64,000 bases of DNA from Anisus vortex (lineage: Eukaryota; Mollusca; Gastropoda; Planorbidae), in NCBI GenBank assembly GCA_949126835.1, contig OX421497.1, positions 5,957,354-6,021,353 of the forward strand, in the 5' to 3' direction. Below the pieces are notes generated by a model, which worked only from the letters and a program-made list of their open reading frames with translations, searched no databases and was not told the DNA's origin. Made by a program: the position numbers and the translations under genes. Positions 10,991 to 21,757 of this stretch are shown piece after piece (within the stretch, counting starts at the first letter, position 1; the number at the start of each line of letters is the position of its first letter).

Positions 10991-11146
10991 TACATCAGAA
11001 TTCGTTTTGTGAGTGCGGGAATCTCAGCTAGTGTTCACTTAAAAGATAATTTGGGTTTAAGTTCTGGCTCAGGACAGAGTTATAGGGGGGAGTTGCTCAC
11101 ACACCGGTCTGAATGCTGCCCAGTGGGACATCACGTCGTATCGTCA

Positions 11147-11262
11147 AAAAAAAAAAAATGGAAACCATGAAAACACATGAAAACCACAAAACACATGGAA
11201 ACCACGAAAACACGAGAAAACCACGAAAACACGTAGAAACCACGAAAGCTCGTGTAAACCAC
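11147..11262. repeat. Degenerate 'gaaaaccac' minisatellite
   Basis: An A run followed by about eight degenerate repeats of gaaaaccacgaaaacac (period ~15-16). Open frames on both strands across it are artefacts. Confidence 0.85.
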
Positions 11263-11594
11263 TTTTTTTTCCACCGTCGATACGACGTGGTGAGCCTGCT
11301 GGGCTGGAGAGAAACAGCTTCGACTTGCTGAGGGCAACAAATGAGCAGCAAAGAAACAAGAAAGCCGCAAAGTCTGCCCCCAACCCAGCCCATGGGGTTT
11401 CCCGTGCACACAAGTCAGAGCTGCAACAAAGTGTGTCCATAACGGAGAGTTACTCCATAGTCACAACAAGTCTACCGCGTAGCGGGTGTACCCCACACCC
11501 AAAATGGTACACAAATTCTAATCGTCGTTCGAGGCTAACGATCCAAGACGTATAAAGCGAGAAAAAAGAAATATTTCGTGAGGAAACATAAAGA

Positions 11595-11633
11595 AAGAGC
11601 GAGAGAGAGATAGAAGAGAGGGAGGGAGGGAGG

Positions 11634-11700
<67 letters not shown>
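11595..11700. repeat. (GA)n microsatellite
   Basis: A GAGAGA tract with a short GGGA sub-tract. Directly after it, 11743-11774 holds a 17-bp duplication (tcactttcagcaaaaacg). Confidence 0.95.
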
Positions 11701-11702
<2 letters not shown>

Positions 11703-11779
11703 ATGCTGGTCTAAATTCAATGCCTAGTTAGGGTTTCACTTTCAGCAAAAACGTCACTTTCAGCAAAAACGTCAACGGC

Positions 11780-12260
11780 GACACGCCACCATTCCACTTC
11801 CTGCGGAGCCGCCGCTGACTGAACACACGTCCATTATGAAATCACTGACCATCATTATAAGAGTACACTTTACATCGCGGCGTTGAAGCCGAACAAAAAG
11901 GCTTCGCGGATTCGGAGTTACGAATCACTACACTGGTGATACGTGTCTTACCTCATCTGCGAAGTAAATCAATGATTCAAATAGCAATAACATTGAAAAC
12001 CATTATTATTTAAATCATTAACTCAGAATCTAGAACAATTAACACTGAACTATATATTACAAGGAGTGCTCAATCACTTAAATTTGTTGGGAAATTGCAG
12101 ACTTTTATATATAGATAAGTTTTACCGTAGTAAGATGGCCGATTTGTTGTAGCTTTGTCCTCAGCACTATCAAAAGTCCCTATTTTTTTTAACCGACTTA
12201 TATTATGGTACTTTAATTACTCAGGGTAAAGAGTGGCGCTTCCATAAAAACAACCACAAC
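11780..12260. other. Unique DNA, no feature seen
   Basis: AT-rich; no gene, no repeat match. Confidence 0.5.
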
Positions 12261-12264
12261 AATA

Positions 12265-12390
12265 GCGTTGTAAAGTAAAGTACTTTTCCCCAACCACACA
12301 ATCCCCTAGTATGCCGAGGCCACAGAAACTGGTGAACGATGCTTGAACGGCCCTATGATCAATTCGGTCCGACGATAACTTTTAGTTTTT
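12265..12390 (+). mobile_element. SINE-A copy, 3' half only
   Basis: 'cacacaatcccctagtatgc', 'ggccacagaaactggtgaac' and 'atgatcaattcggtccgacg' follow in the consensus order. It then runs into a T run. Confidence 0.8.
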
Positions 12391-13657
12391 TTTTTTTTTT
12401 TTGCTTTTTACAATGCCGTTAGTGGGCCCCGGCCCACACATTGAACGCCCCGCTGCTTTAGAACCAATATTCGAAACCAGAATTCTGCGGGAGTTCAACC
12501 ACCGTCGGGGAGGTTACTGACCGACACGCAAAGACGTATTTAGGCGTGCTCCATGGAACATGGGCCCCCCACACAGGCTTACACAAGCAATGTCGGAAGG
12601 CAGGGGCGAGGCCACGAGGCCCCCCCCCCAACTCACACACACACACATTAATTTGGTCTTTGGGAACAAGGCTCCCACAATCCCAAATACGGCCCTGAAA
12701 ATGTAAAGTGATTGATTTCGAGATCACAACACACACACACACAAAAAGGCATCAAAACAACACTCGCCTTCTCACCCTCAAAAAATCCTCGATGAGCAGA
12801 ACGATGCCCTGGCGAAAAAAAAATCAATAGTATTATTTTAATTTTAATATGGAATCGGGACTTAAAAATAACCCACATATATAATCAAACTTCCCGCCTT
12901 TTATTATTTGCTCCTCGTAGTGCAAAACGCGGGAATAAATCTCTTATGGATTCGATGAAGCTAAAAGTAGCCCTCAGAGATGAGTCCACGGATGCTTAAT
13001 TACCCAGATTTCTTTTTTTTTTTCGTCGAGAGCTAATTTCCTCTGTATTAAGTCGCAATATTTCAATTTTAGAAGAAGTTAGAGTTTCTAAATTGAGCAG
13101 ACGAATCTTCCATTTCCGAGAGGTAATGTCTTCTAAATTATTCAAGCAATTTTTCCTTTTTTCATATCCATCGGCTATTTAACACACACAAACACACACT
13201 CACGCACACAAACACTCACATTCACACAAACGCGTGCGGTGGGCATACAGATGCACAGAAGACGAGGTTGAAATTTTTGTTTTATTAAAGATTGAGTGGC
13301 GTTCGGACACGGAATGGGTTTCGATCAGTTGAACTATTGGGGGGGGGGGAGGGGAGGCAGCTTGACGTCTTTTGAAAACTAAAAGCCTGTAACTGACGGT
13401 GACTGAGTGCTGTGTCCCCTCAATGAAATTCACAACAGAAAAGAACTCTTTATCTTTATCACAGTGTATGTTGATGTATGAGGCAGTGTATGAACAGAAC
13501 ACCCGAAATTTGCAAATCTTGTGAATCCTTTAACTTAGGGTTCGGTTTCCCGCAGCCACATAAACTATTTTCTCCCCCATCTGCGGAATACCCTTCGTAT
13601 CATTATCGTGGTAGCTCGCCCATATACCTGCAATGTCGTCCGGTAACGCAAATCCCA
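12391..13657. other. Mixed low-complexity and unique DNA
   Basis: (CA)n near 12642-12650 and 12727-12743, a CACA/CTCA-rich tract at 13183-13232 and a G run near 13340. A pair of minus-strand frames (13200-13502 and 13530-13841) abut across a stop but contain no domain that I know. Confidence 0.45.
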
Positions 13658-13735
13658 TACCATAGGTACGGGCATGCAGGCACCAGGGCGGGATTGAGTC
13701 GGGAAAGCTGCGCTCATTGCTTCCTCCCCACCGAA
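13658..13735. repeat. ~70-bp repeat shared with 15284-15345
   Basis: Both places carry 'aggcaccagggcgggattga' and 'gctgcgctcattgctt' with the same spacing. The surroundings differ. Function unknown. Together the two copies bracket hAT copy 2. Confidence 0.7.
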
Positions 13736-13907
13736 CCCCCGGGGGCCTCTCGGCGGGACAATGATCCTCGGACGCGCAGCAGGCGCGGCTGTCCCTCCAT
13801 GCGTTAGCCCACCGGTGTGCTCTTGATGGTAGTTTCCACACTTAGCCAGCGAAGAGGCCCGCGGGTACAGAAGTGATCTGCGCCACCAGACCTTTCTCAC
13901 TCCAGCC

Positions 13908-14828
13908 TAGGGATGTTAAAACAGTTTTTTTTCTAAAACCGGTTTTCGATTCTCTAAATCCGGTTTAAAACCGGATTTCGGTTCCCCCCCTCTCGCGCAA
14001 TGTCACAAGTCATAGGCCGGAAAAAAACAAATGGGCGTAGTTTTGTAGGTATATTTGAAAAAAAAGCTTACTTTAAACTTCATTTGTGTTTGCAGGACAT
14101 TCAAGGGGTTGATTTGTGTGAATTCAATATTATTTTGTACTCTTTACCATAAAATTCCTTAAAACTAAAAAAATCTGGGCTAATTGATTAAAACCGATAA
14201 TAGCTTTCAATTTTTCAATAGTGATAATCAAATTACCGATTATTGTTGACCATAATATTAAGAAGCATTTGAAGAGGCATAGGCCTATAGATCTATGGTA
14301 ACTTGTAAAATAATGTACTGAAAGGTTTCGCGTAACACGGATCAAAAGAATGTTATAGTGCCGTTAATATTAAAGCACAGACGTGGTATCTAGCCGAATT
14401 GTTCAGGGTCACAGACATACTGGGATAGGCTAGTTTGCGCCTCTCTACTCTCTATTGTGTACATCAAAGGGGAGCGCACATCTTAAAGATGAGCCGACAA
14501 GTAAACAAAAATCATGTTAATTGTGACTGTAACTATTGTAACTGTAACTTAACATTTGGTTTGATGTTGTTTTTATCGCAAGCCAAAGTTCGTATTTGGA
14601 AAAAAAAAGAAACAATATCTAAGACTAGCAAGGCATTTCAAGAATTGTTTTGTGCGAATCCAACATTATTTTTGAAAATGTTTTCCATCAGAATAAAAAA
14701 AAAAGGTGTGCTTCTTGAAGTAGTGATTACCTTCAAACCAACAAACCGAAATCCGGTTTTGAAAATCAAAACCGGTTTTGGGTTTCAAAACCGGAATTCG
14801 GTGTTCCGGTTTTCGTTTAACATCCCTA
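13908..14828 (-). mobile_element. hAT-type non-autonomous transposon, copy 2
   Basis: A 921-bp element with termini tagggatgttaaaa and cgtttaacatcccta. Perfect 8-bp ctccagcc target duplications flank it (13900-13907 and 14829-14836). It is inverted relative to the copy at 2187-2965: the reverse complement of its right end matches that copy's left end, including the 'accggtttt' subterminal motifs and most flanking body. The BED-finger segment is absent; at that point it has a different ~200-bp segment (about 14280-14490). The 142-codon plus frame at 14435-14863 runs off the element and is spurious. Confidence 0.93.
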
Positions 14829-14836
14829 CTCCAGCC

Positions 14837-15283
14837 ATGTTTTTTCTACTCTATCAGCTGTAACATCTGAAATGCTGATTCCACTGAAGGTTACAAAATA
14901 TTACAAACATTTTTTTGTTATGTATTGTTAGAAAGTGCACTAAACAGAGTGAGTGTTGCATGTCCGTTAGAATCCAAGGGGAGGAAGGGGGGGGGGAGTA
15001 ATATCCTCCAAAATATGAAATTAAATTAATTAAATTGTGACGTCCACCCACGCGAAAATCGAGTTTATGGCTCGCTGCAAAGTCTGAAATTTGAACTCTC
15101 TGACCCTTTGTAAAAATACAACAACATGATTTTAATATTAAACCTTTTGAGGGGACCAATACAATTAATTGTAGATTTTTTGTTTTACCTCGTGGGATTT
15201 GGCGTCGAGTTTAGTGAGTTCCTTCGCCTGTCGTGCTTAGAAGTTGTTTTTTTTTCATCTTAACATTATTTCTTCAGTTGTAC
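14837..15283. other. Unique DNA, no feature seen
   Basis: A short G run near 14990; otherwise AT-rich without gene or repeat match. Confidence 0.5.
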
Positions 15284-15345
15284 TATAGGTATGGCCATCC
15301 AGGCACCAGGGCGGGATTGAGGCACGAACGCTGCGCTCATTGCTT
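15284..15345. repeat. Second copy of the 13658 repeat
   Basis: Matches 13658-13735 as described there. An internal gctcattgctt duplication follows at 15337-15363. Confidence 0.7.
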
Positions 15346-16615
15346 TCTCGTTGCTCATTGCTTGCAAGTTACCAGATTATTATAGCTTATATTGTTTCTA
15401 CCACTACTCTTTCGTATTGCTGAGAATAGTGAAAGTGACCGAATGCAAGGACAATACATAGTAACTATTAAATGAAGTAGGAGAACCTAGATACGCTTTC
15501 ATCAAATATCCATGACAATATCTAGCGCGGCTAGAACAAGCAAAGTGTCTTTAAATCAAGAAAAAAGTAAGGGGGAACGTAACAGCATTCACTACTTGTT
15601 GTTGCATGCATGCATGCTGCAAACTGATGCCAACTCTTCTGTTTTCTCAAAGTCCGAATTGACACCAGGAATGAACACGAGAAGTTGCAACGTGCTCAAG
15701 AGATCAGTGGAATCTTTCAGCGCCAGATAATACCACAACCAGTTTTTATCTTTCTCACAAATCTATATACACCACTGTGTTATCTACAATGTTCTTCTTC
15801 TGTTATCAACACAAACTGAACTTGCTGAAAGGCTCATAGATCTAGTTCCAAACATATCGGCTTTATCAGGACACAAGTTATTTGTTGCTTCCATCATACA
15901 CTCTTTGATGAGCTTGCAATCATTAAACGGTAGTCCTCGTTCTGCCATCTTATGTAAAATATGTAGATTTTAAATGTATCACAACGACTCGTGTTCCATA
16001 TGTTTTATCAAGCAGATTAAAGTAGGTCTACCGTCGGCTCGCCGGATGAGTTGACGTCGGGGCCGAATTCGATCCGGCGGGCCGTAGTTTGGTTACCCCA
16101 ATACTTAAAAGCAACATGAACTAGGCCAAAGATCATTAGAACCACACTAAAACTTTTATTAGCGGACTCGGCGGTTCGCTCGTTGAAGAGATCAAGTTCG
16201 TTAAATAATTCCTAATGTAGCGCGAAGCAGCAATCAGTTTCCGAATGATAGATGTTCACTCATCCAAAATATAAAGTATCATTCCATTAGCTTTAAAAAT
16301 TTAAAGCTTTGCATTAGCAAAAAAATCAAACAAAAACATTTTTTTTTTAAATATTAAGCTAGTTGTTTTGAATACCGTCTTGAATAGTTTGCCATTCGAG
16401 AGGGGAAAGTGTGTCCATTTAATAGCTGCGTGGTCCGTTAGATAGAAGTTCTACTAATCCTTAAAACATGGAGGCTGGGGCCGGAGAGTATGTATATATA
16501 TATATAAGTCTAAGACAAGTGTTCTTAAAGTTAGATTCGCTGTACTCTTAAATTCAGGGATCGATACCCAATGTCGGAAACGTCTTAAGTCTAAAAAAAA
16601 AACAACTACAGAATA
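15346..16615. other. Unique AT-rich DNA
   Basis: A short atgcatgcatgc tract at 15604-15616 and (TA)n at 16492-16506. No gene seen. Confidence 0.5.
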
Positions 16616-16668
16616 AACAAGGAGAGAGAGAGAGAAAGAGAGAGCGAGAGAGAGAGAAGAGAGTATCT
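16616..16668. repeat. (GA)n microsatellite
   Basis: Interrupted GAGAGA tract. Confidence 0.95.
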
Positions 16669-16819
16669 AATGGACTAAAAATAAAAAAAAGTCGAAAACG
16701 AGTAGGATGGATTACAGTGAGTACAGGTCTAGAGGGCGGAATCGATACGGGAATAAGATACTGGGGAATGTTCTAATCATTATGTCCTGCCGTCTGCCTT
16801 TTCTCATGTTCAGTCAAGT

Positions 16820-17232
16820 AAAAAAAAAAAAACAACGTTAAGTAAAAGAAAATGTTAAATAAAATAAACAGATAAATAAAGTAAAATAAAAAGTAAAGGA
16901 AAAATGTTAAGTAAAAAATAAAGTTAATAGTAAAGGAAAAAGTAAAGGAAAAATGTATAGTAAAAAGTAATGTTAATAGTAAAGTAAAAAGTAAAAAAAA
17001 AATGTAAAGTAAAAAGTAATGTTAATAGTAAAGGAATAGTAAAGGAAAAAGTAAAGGAAAAATGTAAAAGTAAAAAGTAATGTTAATAAGTAAAGGAAAA
17101 CGTAAAGGAAAAATGTAAAGTAAAAAGTAATGTTAATAGTAAAGGAAAAAGAAAAGGATAAATGTCAAGTAAAAAGTAATGTTAATAGTAAAGTAAAAAG
17201 TAAAAAAAAAGTAAAGTAAAAAGTAAAGTGAA
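16820..17232. repeat. (GTAAA)-type degenerate minisatellite
   Basis: About 410 bp built from gtaaa, gtaaagg and gttaatagtaa words with an irregular higher-order period of ~50-60 bp (repeated 'aaaaagtaatgttaatagta'). Pure A/G/T on the plus strand; non-coding. Confidence 0.92.
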
Positions 17233-18413
17233 TAAACATTCTCTACTTGTAACATATAATTTATAAATGTAGCCTATATGGCTGGCGATGAAGAGTTAAC
17301 AAGTTTCATAGACATGACCAAAAAATACGTGAAGATTGCGTGGCCAACATAAGTCTTGGTCTCCTTCTTCCCCCCAAGGGATGCCTGCTGGCTGCCAGGG
17401 ATCTTCAGGAACTGGGGCAAGCTGTGATTTACTTACTAATATACTTCATGTCGCTGGGGAAAAATTAAACGAATTTTCGGTCCCTATAGTAATTGAAGGC
17501 TTTGGTGGTATCCCAGCACTATGGCGTAAGACCACGGCGCCTCCACACCCCCACTTGGATTTGTGGCTGTATAAATTGGATCAAATTGTTCTACTCTGCA
17601 AACTGGCCGCGTACGGGGCGGGGATAAACAGGGATAAATACGTAACAATGGGATGAACTGATTACTGGGGAAATTGTGGAGAGGGGGAGTATTGGGGGGC
17701 GGGGCGTCTATTAAGGGTGATGGTGGTGGAATGGGTGGGGGGCGAGGGTGTGGCGAAAGAGGAGCGAGAGAGTGAGAAAGAAATTGGGATAGATAGAGAG
17801 AGGGAGTGAGATAGGGAGAGAGGGAGAGAGACAAAGAGGAAGGAAATAGACAAAGAGAGGAAGTGTGTATAGTGAGAGAGATATGAGGAGAGGGAGAAAC
17901 AAAGTAAGAAATACTGACATTTGGAAAAGAAAAAGAAAATTGTGCACATAACAGGAAACTATAGAGTATAAAAGAAATTATGGAGAAGAAAAAAACGCCA
18001 TTTAAAGAAAGACAAACAAAGACTTATTTAAAGAGACAAAGACATGGAGATTGATAGATAATGCAGGCAGGCATTCATGTCATGTTTACAGAGGCGATGT
18101 CATCTGAATGACACACAGTACGTCGTCGTCACATTAAGCGGATGTCCGGTTATAAGTGTACGGAGCTTTATTATCATCTTAATGATCAAAAATTTTCAAG
18201 TTTCATTAAAAAAAAAACTACCTTCAGAATTAAAACAGAATTGTTGGTGAAGTTCTAAAAAACACACACACACTTAGTGCGTAGTAGTCCATACCAAAGG
18301 TATTCACAAAACAAGGAGCTTTGATTAGTATTTTTATTAGCTGCCCCGCGGATAAATTGGATTGCCTACCTATCCATCTCTTTAAATAAATGTGTGTAAG
18401 TAAAAAAAAGTGA
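17233..18413. other. Unique DNA with GA-rich stretch
   Basis: 17690-17910 is G-rich then GA-rich, and yields several spurious serine/leucine-rich minus-strand frames. No gene seen in the remainder. Confidence 0.5.
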
Positions 18414-18577
18414 AGTCGGCTGGTCCAGCGGTTAGTTCACCGGACTGTCAACCAAAAACCAACTGACACGTCGCGGGTTTTATCCCTGCCACCGACGGAT
18501 CCCTGTCGCCCTGCAGGAGTTTTGGGCCTAGTGGGCGTAATAATCTTCTATCTAGAAGGAACGTCTGTAAACTTATA
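18414..18577 (+). mobile_element. SINE-B, near-complete copy
   Basis: Order: ggctggtccagcggttagtt (tRNA-like A-box region), 'caccggactgtcaacc', 'cgcgggttttatccctgcc' (B-box region), 'gccctgcaggagttttgggc', 'gggcgtaataatcttctatc', 'tagaaggaacgtctgtaa' and 'cttataa'. Five other copies share this order (9320, 28574, 39390, 54688, 59074). The tail resembles the tail of LINE fragments at 25693, 30597 and 44600. Confidence 0.88.
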
Positions 18578-18584
18578 AAAAGTA

Positions 18585-18776
18585 AAGTACCCGTTGGACC
18601 AAATTGATCATAGGACCGGTGAAGCAGCGTATGTGTGGCCAGCACAATGCCCGACCGCCTTTACCTTACACCAACTAATGTCAGGTACCCATCAGAGTCC
18701 CGGGGAAAAAAAATTCACCAGGATTCGAACCCAGGTACACCAGCCGAACGCGCTGCCGCTCGGCCGCCGTGACCCT
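18585..18776 (-). mobile_element. SINE-A copy, near-complete
   Basis: Tail-side 'gtacccgttggaccaaattg' near 18589 through 'aggattcgaacccaggtaca' (B box complement) to 'cggccgccgtgacc' near 18774. It abuts the tail of SINE-B, so the two lie tail to tail. Confidence 0.88.
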
Positions 18777-18923
18777 AAAATAAATGTGAGTGTGTGTGCT
18801 TAGACGTAAATGATGTACCTACGGGGACTACATGGGCCCGGTTGAAATATCCAGAGCCCAATCTACCCCGTTTTTTACTCAATAGACGTGATCAAAAACC
18901 AAATCTTAAAAAATCTTAAATCT

Positions 18924-18960
18924 TAAAAAAAAAAAAAAAAAACAAAAAAAAAAAAAAAAA
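18924..18960. repeat. A-rich run
   Basis: Two long A runs separated by one C. Confidence 0.95.
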
Positions 18961-19220
18961 ATTGATTCAATTCTTGAGCCATATTTCGTATCAGTTATCG
19001 CTCTGCCCCTTGAGGAACAAGATTTTACAAAGTCGGGACTTAGACAGAGTGAAAGAAAGAAATGAAGAAAGACACAATGAAAGAGAAATGGATGCCAGAC
19101 GCCGATCAGAGACACATATTGGAGATTTAAAAAAAAAGGCGACACCTAAATTGAGATAAAAAATGGGAATACGCTGGAGATGAACACTGGCGGCCCAATG
19201 GAACATACACGTGAATATAA

Positions 19221-19243
19221 AATGATATATATATATATATACG
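19221..19243. repeat. (TA)n tract
   Basis: A short TATATA tract. Confidence 0.9.
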
Positions 19244-19282
19244 CGATATGTAGGGACATACATATATGAGAGTCATAAGAGA

Positions 19283-19301
19283 GGGTTAGGGTTAGGGTTA
19301 A
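19283..19301 (+). repeat. Interstitial telomere-like repeats
   Basis: Three successive gggtta units, the metazoan telomere motif TTAGGG, directly before the 13-bp satellite. Too short to be a telomere. Confidence 0.85.
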
Positions 19302-19324
19302 AGACAAATGAGAGACGAGACATA

Positions 19325-19727
19325 TGAGAGACATCTATGAGAGACATCTATGAGAGACATCTATGAGAGACATCTATGAGAGACATCTATGAGAGACATC
19401 TATGAGAGACATCTATGAGAGACATCTATGAGAGACATCTATGAGAGACATCTATGAGAGACATCTATGAGAGACATCTATGAGAGACATCTATGAGAGA
19501 CATCTATGAGAGACATCTATGAGAGACATCTATGAGAGACATCTATGAGAGACATCTATGAGAGACATCTATGAGAGACATCTATGAGAGACATCTATGA
19601 GAGACATCTATGAGAGACATCTATGAGAGACATCTATGAGAGACATCTATGAGAGACATCTATGAGAGACATCTATGAGAGACATCTATGAGAGACATCT
19701 ATGAGAGACATCTATGAGAGACACATG
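19325..19727. repeat. 13-bp satellite, ~31 copies
   Basis: Almost perfect tandem copies of gagagacatctat. The homogeneity suggests recent expansion. It begins about 60 bp beyond the splice donor of the minus-strand exon at 19788-20048, so if that exon is real the array is intronic. Confidence 0.97.
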
Positions 19728-19787
19728 TGAGATACAAATGATATACACAAAGATATCTGATACAGGATAAAAAAAACAATGTCTTAC

Positions 19788-20048
19788 CTCGCTACGGTGC
19801 CCTCGAAGATTGAAGTTGGACCTGGGCGGGGCGTCGTACTTGTGGCAGTGGCTGGTGCTGAAGGTCACCCCGACCACGCCACGGGCGTTCCCGCTTGCCA
19901 GCCAGCCCTCCACATAGTACTGGGCGCGGTTCAGCTTCCAGCCGCCGCCCTCCTCGGGCAGGTCCTCGGGCACTTTGCCCATCCAGGACAGCGACAGGAA
20001 GTTCGAGTCCGTCCTGGTGCATGTCGTCTGCTCGAAGTGCACGTGCAT
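19788..20048 (-). CDS. Putative coding exon with splice donor, protein not recognised
   Basis: An 87-codon open stretch runs from the ATG at 20046-20048 to 19788, where GAG is followed by GTAAGA, a consensus 5' splice site, leaving phase 0. It is far more GC-rich than its surroundings, with GC-biased third positions, which is typical of a selected coding exon. The peptide starts MHVHFEQTTCTRTDSNFLSL and later includes GGGWKLNRAQYYVEGWLASG and VVGVTFSTSHCHKY. It has two cysteines, no membrane segment and no domain that I can name. The frame is open for 21 codons before this ATG (after a TGA), and the ATG has G at -3. It may be a first coding exon with the GC-rich 20049-20130 as leader, or an internal exon whose acceptor I cannot place. 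No partner exon was found in the window. Confidence covers coding status only. Confidence 0.6.
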
Positions 20049-20330
20049 GGCCGGGCGCGTGGGGCGGCGATCGCATTCACGCGGCCCGGAGCGGCGCGCT
20101 TGGCCCGGTCATCAAGCGCCCCAATGCGACGCGGCCACTAGAAGCCTGGACCGGAGGGATAAGGCTGTGCTCCGGGAGCTGTGTTGACTTAAAGGTTGCT
20201 GTGGGCAGGTAAGCAAGCCTCCACAGCAGATTGTCACCAGGGTCTCAGCGTTGCTCGATGTTGCTGCAGCTGACGGGTGACACGGATCTCTTCGATCAGC
20301 TCTTTGAGAGAACACTAGAACACTGGAAAT
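20049..20330 (-). promoter_or_regulatory. GC/CpG-rich flank, possible leader or promoter of the exon
   Basis: CpG-dense sequence (gcgatcgc, gcgcgc, cgcgtcgc words) lies directly 5' of the minus-strand exon and fades by ~20250. This is what a 5' untranslated region or CpG-rich promoter would look like. No TATA box is evident. Inference only. Confidence 0.3.
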
Positions 20331-20387
20331 AACTTGACTGTTCCCAAAGATCTATAGACAAAAAAAAAATGAATGGATACAGCCGAC

Positions 20388-20468
20388 TTAACCCTTACAG
20401 TCCCGGGCGCGTATATAGCGGAACTGAAGGCAGCATAGATAGAAGTAGGTCGGTACGGGAAGGGTTAA
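20388..20468 (+). mobile_element. 81-bp TTAA-flanked MITE, copy 1 (consensus)
   Basis: TTAACCCTTACAGTCCC begins it and GGGAAGGGTTAA ends it, giving inverted ends ttaaccctt/aagggttaa with TTAA at both limits. The core includes gcgcgtatatagcggaac and 'gaaggcagcatagatagaag'. TTAA targets and CCC-starting ends are features of piggyBac-type elements. Three other copies each differ from this one by one base. Confidence 0.85.
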
Positions 20469-20553
20469 TAAATGTGTTAGTACTTATGGATGGAAGCGGA
20501 AACTAAAATATACATTCTCCTTTAACTATCCATGTAAGCGAGTAAGTAAAGTC

Positions 20554-20722
20554 AAAGTAAACTACCCGTCGGACCAAATTGATCCATGGGGCCGGTGAAG
20601 CAGCGTTCATCAGTTTCTGTGGCCACGGCATTCTAGGGAATTGCAGCACAATGCCCAGCCACCTTTACTTTACCCCAACTAATATCAGGTACCCATCAGA
20701 GCTTGGTAGTTTCAGGGAGACC
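20554..20722 (-). mobile_element. SINE-A copy, head-truncated
   Basis: From 'actacccgtcggaccaaatt' to 'cccatcagagcttggtag'; the tRNA-like head is missing. Confidence 0.85.
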
Positions 20723-20728
20723 CTCCGC

Positions 20729-20767
20729 TCCCTATGGATCAGTTTGGTCCGACGGGTACTTTAGTTT
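20729..20767 (+). mobile_element. SINE-A tail fragment
   Basis: 'ccctatggatcagtttggtc' and 'cgacgggtactttag' only, abutting the preceding minus-strand copy. Confidence 0.75.
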
Positions 20768-20796
20768 TTAATTTTAATTTAAGTACCAAACAAGCT

Positions 20797-21009
20797 AGCG
20801 TACCGAAGGTCCTGGGTTCGAATCCTGGTGAATGATAGGAATTGTTATCGAGTCTGAAGGGTGTCTGATACATGACCTTAGTTGAGGTAAAGTAAAGGAG
20901 GCTGGGCGGCATTGTGCTGGCCACACAATCCCCTAGAAAGCCGCGGCCACAGAAACTGGTGAACGCCACCGGCCCCCATGGATCAATTCGGTCCGACGGG
21001 ATTGCTTCG
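20797..21009 (+). mobile_element. SINE-A copy missing the first ~30 bp
   Basis: B box 'ggtcctgggttcgaatcc', then 'gttgaggtaaagtaaaggag', 'cacacaatcccctag', 'cacagaaactggtgaac' and tail 'ggatcaattcggtccgacgg'. The A-box part is lost. Confidence 0.88.
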
Positions 21010-21306
21010 CTTTTACCAACACTACATTATAACCGTTACACTATTACATTACTCCACAACCCAGGCCATAATGTCCATAAACCACACTAGTCTCGAACTC
21101 TACACATCTTCGTGACCGATCGTCTTTAGAATGGCGAGTGATGACGTAAAAGTGTAAAAGCTAGTCCGCTGCTCAGCTAAGCGTAAACTAATTTACCCAG
21201 CGAAAGAGAATCGATTACATTTGCATCAACCCGTACAATAAAAATGTGATAATCGAATCTGTTTGTTTCGAAAGGGGAAATAAAAAACTGCAACAGTTCA
21301 CGCTAT

Positions 21307-21343
<37 letters not shown>

Positions 21344-21725
21344 AATAAAAGAAAACGCTCAATTTCCAGAAAATTGAAAGTCTAAAACAATCAAAAGATA
21401 TTGATGACCTTGGCTTCCATCCGACATTGATAAGGTCATTTGCGTCAGTCAGGGCCCCGGCGGTTCCTTTTCCGTAAGATTAAGCGCGTGCTTTTTGCTA
21501 TCACGTGACGGGAACTACAATTGCTTGTTGTTTGTTTGTTTTTTTATTCTACAAGGTGTCACCGAGTGCGGTAGTTTAAAAAATAAAAATGTTTAGGTAA
21601 ACATTTGATTTGATTGTTTAGTGTAAACGCCGTAATAAAAAGTTTTGGACGAGAGTATTTCTTGAAAGGTTAAAGTTCAAATCACAATGAATATTTATGA
21701 GTAAACATCTTTTTTAAATGTATTA
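21010..21725. other. Unique DNA with (GA)n
   Basis: (GA)n at 21310-21339 is the only feature. No gene seen. Confidence 0.5.
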
Positions 21726-21757
21726 CCAAAGACTTTAATAAGATGGACCGCTTGGTC
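21726..21757 (+). repeat. Repeat D terminus fragment
   Basis: 'aaagactttaataagatgga' plus 'ccgcttg' matches the ends of the elements at 23614, 24583 and 53792. Confidence 0.7.

Noticed and set aside
13530..13841. 103-codon minus frame with a plausible composition
   Set aside because: It includes the dispersed 70-bp repeat and has no domain or splice evidence that I can defend.
14435..14863. 142-codon open frame on plus
   Set aside because: It starts inside hAT copy 2 and runs through its right end into flanking DNA, so it cannot be an element gene; no domain seen.
19283..19301. Telomere or chromosome end
   Set aside because: Only three units, with ordinary sequence on both sides.
19779..20212. 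Plus-strand frames opposite the putative exon
   Set aside because: They lack splice signals and are the alanine/arginine/glycine-rich shadow of the GC-rich minus-strand exon.
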